From Mycobacterium palustre (GTDB taxonomy: Bacteria; Actinomycetota; Actinomycetes; Mycobacteriales; Mycobacteriaceae), in contig NZ_LQPJ01000130.1 of the NCBI RefSeq assembly GCF_002101785.1, positions 62,001 through 126,000 of the forward strand: a stretch of 64,000 nt of DNA. Reading direction: 5' to 3'. How positions within the stretch are numbered: the first letter of the stretch is position 1; each line of letters begins with the position of its first letter. Position numbers and translations under genes: made by a program. Shown here one piece after another: positions 36,254-45,063 of the stretch. Under the pieces are notes generated by a model, which made no database searches, was not told where the DNA came from, and saw nothing but the letters and a program-made list of their open reading frames with translations.

Positions 36254-36279
36254 ATACCCATTCGGCCCGGCGAATAACC
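36254..36279 (-). promoter_or_regulatory. Candidate SigF-dependent promoter of rsbW-sigF
   Basis: On the minus strand GGTTA (36279-36275), 15-nt spacer, GGGTAT (36259-36254), close to the mycobacterial SigF consensus (GGTTT, 15-17 nt, GGGTAT). It reads toward rsbW, about 290 nt away, and would give positive autoregulation, as known for sigF in M. tuberculosis. Confidence 0.6.
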
Positions 36280-36316
36280 CAGCGGAAGCGGGCCGCGCGG
36301 GCGCGCCGAACGATCC

Positions 36317-36352
36317 TTAACACTCCGAAGCGACGGACCTACACTTGATGCA
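36317..36352 (+). promoter_or_regulatory. Sigma-A type promoter giving a leaderless transcript
   Basis: TTAACA (36317-36322), exactly 17-nt spacer, TACACT (36340-36345). The ATG at 36352 is 7 nt after the -10 element, the expected transcription start, and there is no room for a ribosome-binding site. Confidence 0.55.
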
Positions 36353-36732
36353 TGAAGCAGGCTCTGCTTCGGGCGGTTGTGCTTCTGGCCTCGTGGGCGG
36401 TCGGGCTGCTGGTGGCGGCCTGGGTGGTGCCCCGCGTCTCGGTGTCGGCGTCGGGGTTCGTGGTGGCGGTGGTGCTGTTCTCGGTCGCGCAGGCCACGCT
36501 GTCGCTGGCGATCGTGAAATTGCCGCGTGCCTACGCGTCGCTGTTGCTGGGCGGCACCGGCCTGGTGCTGACGATCGTCGCGCTCGGGCTGGCGTCGGCG
36601 TTGACCCACGGGCTGTTGATCCACGGTTTCGCCTCGTGGCTCGCAACGACGGTCGTGGTGTGGCTGGTGACGACGGTGGGGGCGATCTCGGTGCCCGAGG
36701 CGCTCGCCCGAGACGACGCCCGGGCGGCCTGA
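36352..36732 (+). CDS. Small multi-pass membrane protein, PF04020/phage holin-like
   Basis: 126 residues with four hydrophobic segments (about 5-26, 33-52, 62-84 and 92-114), in the pattern of the holin-like DUF360 family. It is not of proven holin function. The presumed promoter places its ATG at the 5' end of the mRNA. The UsfY-like gene starts 42 nt downstream, so the two are probably cotranscribed. Confidence 0.7.
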   Translation: MKQALLRAVVLLASWAVGLLVAAWVVPRVSVSASGFVVAVVLFSVAQATLSLAIVKLPRAYASLLLGGTGLVLTIVALGLASALTHGLLIHGFASWLATTVVVWLVTTVGAISVPEALARDDARAA

Positions 36733-36774
36733 GCCGCCGGTCGGCGGCGAGGGTCTTGCGAGAAGGGAAAGGCG

Positions 36775-37101
36775 ATGGGCGACAGGCATCACGATCCGAC
36801 GGACCATTTCCGGACCACGCAACCCCACGCCGGTTTCACGATGAAGGACAACCTCTACTGGCCCGGCATCATCCTGCTGGCCGTGGCGATGGGCGGGATG
36901 ATCAGCACCACGGCGGCCGCCGCCTACCGGCACTACGAGTGGCTCGCGACGACGGTGCTCATCGCCGTGCTGGGCACGCTCGCCGGGGCGCTGTGGTTCG
37001 TCGTGGAGCACCGCCGGGTGAGCCGCATCGACGAGCAGTGGGGACGCGACGCCGACAGCCCCGCTCCGCGGCCCCGCAGCAAGGAACCCACCCCGTCCTA
37101 A
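36775..37101 (+). CDS. usfY: UsfY-like membrane protein
   Basis: 108 residues. DPTDHFRTTQPHAGF, then YWPGIILLAVAMGGM and WFVVEHRRVSRIDEQW correspond in order to M. tuberculosis UsfY (Rv3288c). Two hydrophobic segments (about residues 29-50 and 58-80) are flanked by a hydrophilic head and a charged tail. In M. tuberculosis usfY precedes rsbW on the same strand; here it is on the opposite strand behind the holin-like gene. GAAGGGAAAGG ribosome-binding site before ATG 36775. Function unknown. Confidence 0.75.
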   Translation: MGDRHHDPTDHFRTTQPHAGFTMKDNLYWPGIILLAVAMGGMISTTAAAAYRHYEWLATTVLIAVLGTLAGALWFVVEHRRVSRIDEQWGRDADSPAPRPRSKEPTPS

Positions 37102-37127
37102 TGGTGGTTGCCGCGGCGCGGGCCGGT

Positions 37128-37511
37128 CTAGAGGCCGAGCACCGGGCCGGCGATCGGAGACACGCCCAGGCCCAGCGTCAGCACCATCAGCGTGAGCAGG
37201 AACCAGCCCGCGCCGTGCCATCCCCACCAGGTGCCGTGCGCCTTCCAGACGCGGTAGGTGCGCAGGAACGCCCAAATCCCCCCGGCCAGCAGGATCAGCG
37301 GAGCGCCCAGCGCCAGCATGGTCCGCTGGGGCGCCCCGCAGGCCACGGTGTCGACGCCCGTGCCCGGGCAGGTGCTGACCCACAAGGCCGCCAGGATCAG
37401 AAAGCCGACCCCCGCGACGGCGGTTAGGACGGCAAACCGGATGGCGGCGTGCACCTCGCCGTCTTCCTGTCCCAAGTGGTCACCGGGTGACCGCTGATCG
37501 GCTGTCTGCAT
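37128..37511 (-). CDS. Conserved hypothetical membrane protein
   Basis: 127 residues with three hydrophobic segments (about 26-45, 62-82 and 100-125). A hydrophilic N terminus (residues 1-22) and KAHGTWWGWHGAGW between the last two segments are visible. I do not recognise a family. It converges on usfY with 26 nt between stops. Start ATG 37511. Confidence 0.65.
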   Translation of the reverse strand: MQTADQRSPGDHLGQEDGEVHAAIRFAVLTAVAGVGFLILAALWVSTCPGTGVDTVACGAPQRTMLALGAPLILLAGGIWAFLRTYRVWKAHGTWWGWHGAGWFLLTLMVLTLGLGVSPIAGPVLGL

Positions 37512-37741
37512 CCGTCGCCCCGTCCTGCTCTGTCCTGCTCGGCCTGCCCGCTTAATCCATCGTTCGTTGCGGTGAATTAGTTACGCGCGGCGCGCAGTGG
37601 GACAGGTACCCGGCGGTAAACCCCGGTAAACGGCCGCCATGGCGGCGCGCGGGCGGGGAATCGTTGAGTCGATCTCGCGGGCAGCAACTGTCCGGCGTCG
37701 TCGACGATGCCAGCCACTGCCCGGCCGGTTCGGCTGACCGC
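37512..37741. other. Intergenic region with short direct repeats
   Basis: No supported gene. Contains GTCCTGCTC twice near 37520-37540 and CGGTAAACC twice near 37612-37632. The region ends at the candidate SigF promoter. Confidence 0.4.
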
Positions 37742-37770
37742 GGTTTCGGCAAAAGGCGCATTTCGGGTAC
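37742..37770 (+). promoter_or_regulatory. Candidate SigF promoter upstream of a methyltransferase
   Basis: GGTTT (37742-37746), 18-nt spacer, GGGTAC (37765-37770) agrees with the SigF consensus apart from a spacer one nucleotide longer than usual. It would start transcription about 100 nt before the methyltransferase gene at 37880. Confidence 0.5.
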
Positions 37771-37879
37771 CATGCAGCCGCTTGTCGACCTGCTCAGCGC
37801 CGGTCGGACTTTTCGGCCGAGGATCGCAGCTTGACGAAAACCGCAATGGATCGAGAGCTCGGGTTCTGGGAAGGGGTGA

Positions 37880-38581
37880 ATGAATCTCGCGATACGCAGC
37901 ACGGCGCCAGAAGTGATGGATGACGCGAGTGTCGACCTAGCCGATTACCAACGCTGCTTGACCGAATTGGCCCTCGTCAATCGCCTGACGTTCACCCATC
38001 GCCCGACGTTGCGCTGGTTGGCGCGCCAGGCGAGGTCATTGCCGCGCGGTGCCGCATTCTCCGTGCTGGACGTCGGCTACGGGGACGGCGATTTGCTGCG
38101 CGCGATCGCGCGCTGGGCGGGGCGACGCGGGCTGAAAGCGGAACTGACCGGCATCGATTTGAACCCCCGCAGCGCCGCCGCCGCGCGCGCGGCCACACCG
38201 CCGGGAATGTCCATCGATTACCGAACGGGCGACGTCTTCTCCTACCAACCGGACCGCCCGGTGGATTTCATCGTCAGCTCGCAGGTGGCGCACCACCTCA
38301 GCGACCAAGACATCGTCGAGTTACTGACCTGGTTGGAGACGAATTCCGTCCACGGCTGGCATCTGGCGGATCTGCATCGCCATTCGTTGGCGTATTACGG
38401 CTTCCCCATCCTGGCCCACCTGATGCGTTCCCACCGCATCATCCGGACCGACGGAATGATCTCCATCGCCCGGGGCTTCCGCCGCGAGGATTTGCAGCGA
38501 TTCTTGGAGAAGGCGGACCTGAGCGCGGAGATTTCGTGGTACGCATTCCGGTTCTGCGTGCGCCGGACCAAAGCGAGTTGA
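37880..38581 (+). CDS. Class I SAM-dependent methyltransferase
   Basis: 233 residues. The SAM-binding motif I is SVLDVGYGDGDLLRAIARW (about residues 60-78), motif II LTGIDLNPRS, and DFIVSSQVAHHLSD is post-motif II/IV. The substrate is unknown; the C-terminal region (WHLADLHRHSLAYYGFPILAHL) resembles polyketide or quinone methyltransferases. It has a purine-rich GGAAGGGG ribosome-binding site and lies behind a SigF-like promoter, so it may belong to the stress regulon. Base use is slightly less GC-rich than its neighbours. Confidence 0.82.
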   Translation: MNLAIRSTAPEVMDDASVDLADYQRCLTELALVNRLTFTHRPTLRWLARQARSLPRGAAFSVLDVGYGDGDLLRAIARWAGRRGLKAELTGIDLNPRSAAAARAATPPGMSIDYRTGDVFSYQPDRPVDFIVSSQVAHHLSDQDIVELLTWLETNSVHGWHLADLHRHSLAYYGFPILAHLMRSHRIIRTDGMISIARGFRREDLQRFLEKADLSAEISWYAFRFCVRRTKAS

Positions 38582-38662
38582 TCTACCAGGGCGTATGCGG
38601 CCCTCCCGGGCGTGCGCGCCGCTGCGATTTTCATTGTTGAAATTCCGCCGGGCGCCCATGAG

Positions 38663-38676
38663 TACTATCTGACACA
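38663..38676 (+). promoter_or_regulatory. -10 element and leaderless start of the TetR gene, with upstream dyad
   Basis: TACTAT (38663-38668) lies 7 nt before the ATG at 38676, implying a leaderless mRNA. TTTCA-TTGT-TGAAA (38629-38642) upstream is a small dyad that could be the autoregulatory operator. Confidence 0.4.
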
Positions 38677-39338
38677 TGGCAACAGCCAGGAGGCGGTTAT
38701 CCCCTGAAGACCGCCGAGCCGAGCTGCTCGCTTTGGGGGCGGAAGTTTTTGGGAAGCGACCGTACGACGACGTCCGCATCGACGAGATCGCCGAACGGGC
38801 CGGGGTGTCCCGCGCTTTGATGTACCACTACTTCCCGGACAAGCGGGCGTTCTTCGCCGCGGTGGTCCAGGACGAGGCCGACCGGCTGCACGAAGCCACC
38901 AACCAGCTGCGCCCGGCCGGTCTGACGATGTTCGAAGAGCTCAAGCTGGGTGTGCTGGCCTACATGGCCTACCAGCAGCAGCATCCCGAGTCCGCGTGGG
39001 CGGCGTATGTCGGCCTGGGCCGGTCCGACCCGGTCCTGCTCGGCGTCAGCGACGACGCCAAGAACCGCCAGATGGAACACATCATGAGCCGGATCGACGA
39101 GCTGGTGGCGGCGTCCCCGGACAAGAAGCTGAAGCCCGACGTGGAGCGGCACCTCAGGGTCATCCTGCACGGCTGGCTGGCGCTGACGTTCGAAATCTGC
39201 CGGCAGCGGATCATGGACCCGACCACCGACGCCGACAAGCTCGCCGAAGCGTGCGCCCACGCGCTGCTGGACGCCATCGTGCGGATCCCGGACATTCCGC
39301 CCGACCTTGCCGAGGCGATGGCCACCGCGCGACTGTGA
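38676..39338 (+). CDS. TetR family transcriptional regulator (Rv3295-like)
   Basis: 220 residues. The N-terminal helix-turn-helix (about residues 15-60) reads AELLALGAEVFGKRPYDDVRIDEIAERAGVSRALMYHYFPDKRAFFAAVV in pieces typical of TetR. The C-terminal ligand-binding helices follow; the ligand is unknown. It lies directly upstream of lhr on the same strand, as in M. tuberculosis. Start ATG 38676. Confidence 0.9.
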   Translation: MATARRRLSPEDRRAELLALGAEVFGKRPYDDVRIDEIAERAGVSRALMYHYFPDKRAFFAAVVQDEADRLHEATNQLRPAGLTMFEELKLGVLAYMAYQQQHPESAWAAYVGLGRSDPVLLGVSDDAKNRQMEHIMSRIDELVAASPDKKLKPDVERHLRVILHGWLALTFEICRQRIMDPTTDADKLAEACAHALLDAIVRIPDIPPDLAEAMATARL

Positions 39339-39371
39339 GTGCATGTCGGTAGCTGTTGGCACCATGGTCGG

Positions 39372-42300
39372 GTGAGCAATCCCGACCCGCTCGGCCCGTT
39401 CAGCGCGATCACCCGCGAGTGGTTCGACAGCACGTTCGCCGCACCCACCACGGCGCAGGCCGAAGCCTGGGAAGCCATCGCCGAGGGCGCCAACACGCTG
39501 GTCATCGCGCCGACGGGTTCCGGGAAGACGCTCGCCGCGTTTTTGTGGGCGATCGACCGGCTTGCCGCCCGTCCCGACGACCCGGGGCGGCCGGCCGGCA
39601 CGCGGGTGCTCTACATATCACCGCTCAAGGCGCTGGCCGTCGACGTCGAGCGCAACCTGCGCACCCCGCTGGCCGGCCTGGCCAGGGTCGCGCAGCGCCA
39701 CGGCCTGCCGGCGCCGGACATCAGCGTCGGGGTGCGCTCGGGTGACACCCCGCCGGCAACGCGCCGCCAGCTCGTCGCGCACCCGCCCGACGTGCTGATC
39801 ACCACCCCCGAATCGCTGTTTCTGATGCTGACCTCGGCCGCGCGCGAAGCCCTGGCCGGCGTCCAGACGGTGATCGTCGACGAGATCCACGCCATCGCCG
39901 GCGGCAAGCGCGGCGCCCACCTGGCCCTGTCGCTGGAGCGGCTGGACGACCTGCGTGGCGGCCCGCCCGCGCAGCGGATCGGGCTGTCGGCCACCGTGCG
40001 CCCGCCCGAGGAGCTGGCCCGGTTTTTGTCCGGGGCAGGCCCCACCGCTCGGACGCGGGTGGTGGCCCCGCCGTCGGCCAAGACCCTGGAGCTCACGGTG
40101 CAGGTGCCGGTGCCCGACATGGCCAACCTGGCCGGCAACAGCATCTGGCCCGACGTCGAGGCGCGGCTGGTGGATCTGATCGAGTCGCACGGCTCGACGA
40201 TCGTGTTCGCCAACTCGCGGCGCCTGGCCGAGCGGCTGACGGCCCGGCTCAACGAGATCCACGCCGAACGGGCCGGGATCCCGCTCGGAACGGACGCGAA
40301 CCCGGGCGTGCCCGGCGGGGCGCCGGCCCACCTGCTGGGCAGCGGCCAGACCTACGGCGCACCGCCGGTGCTGGCCCGCGCCCACCACGGGTCGGTCAGC
40401 AAGGAGCAGCGGGCGGTGGTCGAGGAGGACCTCAAGCGCGGCCTGCTCAAGGCCGTGGTGGCGACCTCGAGCCTGGAGCTGGGCATCGACATGGGCGCCG
40501 TCGACCTGGTGATCCAGGTGGAGGCCCCGCCGTCGGTGGCCAGCGGCCTGCAACGCATCGGGCGGGCCGGCCACCAGGTCGGCGAGGTGTCCCGGGGCGT
40601 GCTGTTCCCCAAGCACCGCACCGACCTGATCGGCTGCGCGGTGACGGTGCAGCGGATGCTCTCCGGCCAGATCGAGACGATGCGGGTGCCTGCCAACCCG
40701 CTTGACATCCTGGCCCAGCAGACCGTGGCGGCCGCGGCGCTGGAGCCGCTGGACGCCGACCGGTGGTTCGACACGGTGCGGCGGGCCGCGCCGTTCGCGA
40801 CGCTGCCGCGCAGCGTGTACGAGGCCACCCTGGACCTGTTGAGCGGCAAGTACCCGTCCACCGAATTCGCCGAGCTACGGCCGCGATTGGTCTACGACCG
40901 CGATACCGGCACACTCACCGCGCGCCCCGGCGCCCAGCGGCTGGCGGTCACCTCCGGCGGCGCCATCCCCGACCGCGGGCTGTTTACCGTGTATCTGGCC
41001 AGCGAGGCCGAAAAGCCGTCCCGGGTCGGCGAACTCGACGAGGAGATGGTCTACGAGTCGCGTCCCGGTGACGTCATCTCGCTGGGGGCCACCAGCTGGC
41101 GGATCACCGAGATCACCCACGACCGGGTGCTGGTCATTCCCGCGCCGGGCCAGCCGGCCCGGCTGCCGTTCTGGCGCGGCGACGACGCCGGCCGCCCGGC
41201 CGAGCTCGGCGCCGCGCTCGGCGCGTTCACCGCCGAGCTGGCCCGGCTGAACCGGGAGGAGTTCGACAAGCGTTGCGCGGGTTTGGGTTTCGACGCCTAC
41301 GCCACCGACAACCTGTGGGGGCTGCTGGACGAGCAGCGCAGCGCCGCGGGGGTGGTTCCCACCGACGCCACGCTGTTGGTCGAGCGGTTCCGCGACGAGC
41401 TCGGCGACTGGCGGGTGATCCTGCACTCGCCGTACGGGCTGCGGGTGCACGGGCCGCTGGCGCTGGCGGTGGGCCGGCGGCTGCGGGAACGCTACGGCAT
41501 CGACGAAAAGCCGACCGCCTCCGACGACGGCATCGTGGTGCGCCTGCCCGACACCGTCTCCGACGACGGCGTTGACGCGCCCCCGGGGGCGGACTTGTTC
41601 GTCTTCGACGCCGACGAGATCGACCCGATCGTCACCGCGGAGGTGGGCGGCTCGGCGCTGTTCGCGTCGCGGTTCCGCGAATGCGCGGCCCGCGCGCTGC
41701 TGCTGCCCCGCCGCCACCCGGGCAAGCGCTCGCCGCTGTGGCACCAGCGCCAGCGGGCGGCCCAACTGCTCGACGTGGCCCGCAAGTACCCCGACTTCCC
41801 GGTGGTGCTGGAAACCGTCCGCGAATGCCTGCAGGACGTCTACGACGTCCCCGCCCTGACGGCCCTGATGACCGGCATCGCCCAGCGCAAGGTGCGGGTC
41901 GCTGAGGTCACGACCGACCGTCCCTCCCCGTTCGCGGCCTCCCTTTTGTTCGGGTATGTCGGCGCGTTCATGTACGAGGGCGACACCCCGCTGGCCGAGC
42001 GCCGGGCCGCGGCGTTGTCGCTGGACAGCACGCTGCTGGCCGAGCTGCTGGGCCGGGTCGAGCTGCGCGAGCTGCTCGACCCGGACGTGGTCGCCGCGAC
42101 GGCCCGCCAGCTGCAGCACCTTTCCGCCGACCGTGCCGCCCGCGACGCCGAAGCGGTCGCCGACCTGCTGCGGCTGCTCGGCCCGCTGACCGAAGAGGAG
42201 GTGGCCGCCCGGGCCGGCGGGGCCGACGTCGGCGGCTGGCTGGAGGGCCTGCGCGCCGCCCGGCGCGCGCTGACGGTGTCGTTCGCCGGCCGCAGCTGGT

Positions 42301-43949
42301 GGGTGGCCGTCGAGGACATCGGCCGGCTCCGCGACGGGGTGGGCGCGGCGGTTCCGCTGGGCGTGCCGGCCGCGTTCACCGAGGCCGTCGCCGACCCGCT
42401 GGGCGAGCTGCTGGGTCGCTACGCCCGCACGCACACCCCGTTCACCACCGCCGAAGCCGCCGCCCGGTTCGGGCTGGGGCTGCGGGTGACCGCCGACGTG
42501 CTGGGCCGGCTGGCCGCCGACGGGCGGCTGGTGCGCGGCGACTTCGTGGCGGCCGCCTCGGTCGCGGCCGGCGGAGAGCAGTGGTGCGACGCGGAGGTGC
42601 TGCGCATCCTGCGGCGCCGCTCGCTGGCGGCGCTGCGCGCCCAGGTGGAGCCGGTCAGCACGGCCGCGTACGGTCGGTTCCTGCCGGCCTGGCACCGCGT
42701 GGGCACCTTTGACTCCGCCAACCTCTCGGGGCTCGACGGCCTGATGTCGGTGATCGACCAGCTGGCCGGCGTGCGGATGCCGGCCTCGGCGATCGAACCG
42801 CTGGTGCTGGGGCCGCGGGTCCGCGACTACTCCCCCGCCATGCTCGACGAGCTGCTGGCGAGCGGCGAGGTCACCTGGTCGGGCGGCGGGGCGATCTCGA
42901 GCGGCGACGGCTGGATCGCGCTGCATCCCAGCGATTCGGCGCCGCTGACGCTGGCCGGCCCGGCCGGCATCGACTTCACCGACGCCCACCGCGCGATCCT
43001 GGACACGCTGGCCGGGGGCGGTGCGTACTTTTTCCGCCAGCTGGCGCACGACGAGATCAATGAGGCGGCGCTGAAAACCGCGCTGTGGGAACTGGTGTGG
43101 GCGGGCTGGGTCACCGGCGACACCTTCGCGCCGATCCGCGCCATGCTCGGCGGCGCGGGCGCGCGCAAGCGCGCCGCCCCCGCGCACCGCGCGCACCGCC
43201 CGCCACGGCTGAGCCGCTACAGCCTGGCCCATCCCACCGCCCGCGCCGCCGACCCGACGGTGGCGGGGCGCTGGTCGGCCCTGCCGGCCCCCGAACCGGA
43301 TTCCACGCTGCGCGCCACCTACCAGGCCGAGCTGCTGCTGAACCGCCACGGCGTGCTGACCCGGGGCGCGGTGACCGCCGAGGGCGTGCCGGGCGGGTTC
43401 GCGATGCTCTACAAGGTGCTGAGCACCTTCGAGGAGTCCGGCCGGTGCCAGCGCGGCTACTTCGTGGAGTCGCTGGGCGGGGCCCAATTCGCCGTCGCCT
43501 CCACCGTGGACCGGCTGCGCGGCTTCACCGACGGGATCGACCCCGAACGGCCGCAGTACCGCGCGGTCGTGCTGGCCGCCACCGACCCGGCCAACCCCTA
43601 CGGCGCCGCCCTGCCCTGGCCCGCCCGCCTCGACGACGAGCAGGGCGCCGCGGCCCGGCCCGGCCGCAAGGCGGGCGCGCTGGTGGTGCTGGTCGACGGC
43701 GAGCTGGCGTGGTTCCTCGAACGCGGCGGGCGGTCGCTGCTGACCTTCACCGACGACCCGGCGGCCGACCACGCCGCCGCGCTGGCCCTGGCGGAGCTGG
43801 TCACCGCCCGGCGCGTCGCGTCGATCCTGGTGGAACGCATCGACGGCGCGCCGGCGTTGCAGCCCCGCGCCGGCGGGCCGGGGCCGGTGGTCGAGGCGCT
43901 GACGGAGGCGGGATTCGTCCGCACGCCCCGGGGAATGCGGCTGCGGTGA
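39372..43949 (+). CDS. lhr: Lhr-type ATP-dependent DNA helicase
   Basis: 1525 residues, of the size of M. tuberculosis Lhr (Rv3296). Superfamily 2 helicase: Walker A APTGSGKT (Lys52), DEIH Walker B in VIVDEIHAIAGGKRG, SAT motif III (LSATVRPP), motif VI QRIGRAGHQVG. After the helicase core a winged-helix region and long C-terminal domain follow. Mycobacterial Lhr is a 3'-5' translocase that prefers RNA:DNA hybrids and is induced by DNA damage. GTG 39372 is chosen (VSNPDPLG). nei follows 3 nt later, a repair operon. Confidence 0.95.
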   Translation: MSNPDPLGPFSAITREWFDSTFAAPTTAQAEAWEAIAEGANTLVIAPTGSGKTLAAFLWAIDRLAARPDDPGRPAGTRVLYISPLKALAVDVERNLRTPLAGLARVAQRHGLPAPDISVGVRSGDTPPATRRQLVAHPPDVLITTPESLFLMLTSAAREALAGVQTVIVDEIHAIAGGKRGAHLALSLERLDDLRGGPPAQRIGLSATVRPPEELARFLSGAGPTARTRVVAPPSAKTLELTVQVPVPDMANLAGNSIWPDVEARLVDLIESHGSTIVFANSRRLAERLTARLNEIHAERAGIPLGTDANPGVPGGAPAHLLGSGQTYGAPPVLARAHHGSVSKEQRAVVEEDLKRGLLKAVVATSSLELGIDMGAVDLVIQVEAPPSVASGLQRIGRAGHQVGEVSRGVLFPKHRTDLIGCAVTVQRMLSGQIETMRVPANPLDILAQQTVAAAALEPLDADRWFDTVRRAAPFATLPRSVYEATLDLLSGKYPSTEFAELRPRLVYDRDTGTLTARPGAQRLAVTSGGAIPDRGLFTVYLASEAEKPSRVGELDEEMVYESRPGDVISLGATSWRITEITHDRVLVIPAPGQPARLPFWRGDDAGRPAELGAALGAFTAELARLNREEFDKRCAGLGFDAYATDNLWGLLDEQRSAAGVVPTDATLLVERFRDELGDWRVILHSPYGLRVHGPLALAVGRRLRERYGIDEKPTASDDGIVVRLPDTVSDDGVDAPPGADLFVFDADEIDPIVTAEVGGSALFASRFRECAARALLLPRRHPGKRSPLWHQRQRAAQLLDVARKYPDFPVVLETVRECLQDVYDVPALTALMTGIAQRKVRVAEVTTDRPSPFAASLLFGYVGAFMYEGDTPLAERRAAALSLDSTLLAELLGRVELRELLDPDVVAATARQLQHLSADRAARDAEAVADLLRLLGPLTEEEVAARAGGADVGGWLEGLRAARRALTVSFAGRSWWVAVEDIGRLRDGVGAAVPLGVPAAFTEAVADPLGELLGRYARTHTPFTTAEAAARFGLGLRVTADVLGRLAADGRLVRGDFVAAASVAAGGEQWCDAEVLRILRRRSLAALRAQVEPVSTAAYGRFLPAWHRVGTFDSANLSGLDGLMSVIDQLAGVRMPASAIEPLVLGPRVRDYSPAMLDELLASGEVTWSGGGAISSGDGWIALHPSDSAPLTLAGPAGIDFTDAHRAILDTLAGGGAYFFRQLAHDEINEAALKTALWELVWAGWVTGDTFAPIRAMLGGAGARKRAAPAHRAHRPPRLSRYSLAHPTARAADPTVAGRWSALPAPEPDSTLRATYQAELLLNRHGVLTRGAVTAEGVPGGFAMLYKVLSTFEESGRCQRGYFVESLGGAQFAVASTVDRLRGFTDGIDPERPQYRAVVLAATDPANPYGAALPWPARLDDEQGAAARPGRKAGALVVLVDGELAWFLERGGRSLLTFTDDPAADHAAALALAELVTARRVASILVERIDGAPALQPRAGGPGPVVEALTEAGFVRTPRGMRLR

Positions 43950-43952
43950 GCG

Positions 43953-44708
43953 ATGCCCGAGGGTGACACGGTCTGGCACACGGCGGCGCTGCTGCGCCAG
44001 CACCTGGCCGGGCGCACCCTGACGCGCTGCGACATCCGGGTGCCCCGATTCGCCACCGTCGACCTCACCGGCCACGTCGTGGACGAGGTGCTCAGCCGCG
44101 GCAAGCACCTGTTCATCCGGGGCGGGCCGGCCAGCATCCACTCGCACCTGAAGATGGACGGCAGCTGGCGGGTCGGCAACCGGCCCGCACGGGTGGACCA
44201 CCGGGCGCGAATCATCTTGGAAGCCAACGAGGTTCGCGCCGTCGGGGTGGACCTCGGCGTGCTCGAGGTGCTGGAACGCGACCGCGACGCCGAGGCGGTC
44301 GCCCACCTGGGACCCGACCTGCTCGGCCCCGACTGGGACCCCGCCCGCGCCGCGGCCAACCTGACCGCGCGCCCGGACCGGCCGCTCGCCGAGGCGCTGC
44401 TGGACCAGCGGGTGCTGGCCGGGATCGGCAACGTCTACTGCAACGAACTGTGTTTCGTCAGCGGGCACCTGCCCACCGCGCCGGTCGGCGCGCTCGGCGA
44501 CCCGGCCCGGCTGGTCGCGCGGGCGCGGGACATGCTGTGGCTCAACCGATCGCGCTGGAGCCGCTGCACCACCGGAGACACCCGCACCGGCCGGCAGCTG
44601 TGGGTCTACGGGCGCTCGGGGCAGCCCTGCCGTCGCTGCGGCACCCCGATCGCGTTCGACGACACCGGCGAGCGCGTGGCCTATTGGTGCCCGTCCTGCC
44701 AGCGCTGA
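43953..44708 (+). CDS. nei: Endonuclease VIII-type DNA glycosylase Nei
   Basis: 251 residues, matching Rv3297. The catalytic N terminus MPEGDTVW (Pro2, Glu3) is intact. HSHLKMDGSW and the helix-two-turn-helix DQRVLAGIGNVYCNELCF follow. The C-terminal zinc finger is CRRCGTP...YWCPSCQR with four cysteines. It excises oxidised pyrimidines and cleaves the strand. It is coupled to lhr. Confidence 0.94.
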   Translation: MPEGDTVWHTAALLRQHLAGRTLTRCDIRVPRFATVDLTGHVVDEVLSRGKHLFIRGGPASIHSHLKMDGSWRVGNRPARVDHRARIILEANEVRAVGVDLGVLEVLERDRDAEAVAHLGPDLLGPDWDPARAAANLTARPDRPLAEALLDQRVLAGIGNVYCNELCFVSGHLPTAPVGALGDPARLVARARDMLWLNRSRWSRCTTGDTRTGRQLWVYGRSGQPCRRCGTPIAFDDTGERVAYWCPSCQR

Positions 44709-44739
44709 ACTTCCGGCCGCGCCATGCAATGATCTTCCG

Positions 44740-45063
44740 GTGTCAGCGACCACCCGGATATCGCGCGGCCTTGGCGCGGTGCTCACGTTGCTCGGCATTG
44801 CGGCGGCGGCCTGCCCGGCCGCGCGCGCCGACGCCGTCGACAACGCGTTCGTGACGGCGGTCAAAAACAAGGGCATCCAGTTCGCGTCACCGCAGGCGGC
44901 GATCGTCGCGGGTCACGAGGTCTGCGACGAACTCGATCTCGGCAAGCAGAAGTCCGACGTCGCCAACGAGGTGATGACCAACAGCAATCTGGACGGCTAC
45001 CGCGCCGGGTATTTCATCGGCGCGAGCGTGGCGGCGTACTGCCCCAGGCACCGCGCGTCATGA
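44740..45063 (+). CDS. Secreted DUF732 protein
   Basis: 107 residues. Signal peptide (about residues 1-30, ending in ARA-D) and a DUF732 domain: DNAFVTAVKNKGIQF, GHEVCDEL and YRAGYFIGASVAAYCP, with the two conserved cysteines expected to pair. Function unknown. GTG 44740. Its stop overlaps the convergent pstS3 stop by 6 nt. Confidence 0.85.
   Translation: MSATTRISRGLGAVLTLLGIAAAACPAARADAVDNAFVTAVKNKGIQFASPQAAIVAGHEVCDELDLGKQKSDVANEVMTNSNLDGYRAGYFIGASVAAYCPRHRAS

Noticed and set aside
36352..36732. Interpretation of the holin-like gene as a phage remnant
   Set aside because: No other phage genes nearby, and PF04020-type membrane proteins are common in bacterial chromosomes.
39618..40616. Long minus-strand open frames opposite lhr, including one of about 1300 codons at 40875-44876
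   Set aside because: Mirror frames of high-GC coding sequence with low-complexity Arg/Gly/Ala/Pro composition; lhr and nei on the plus strand have clear motifs.
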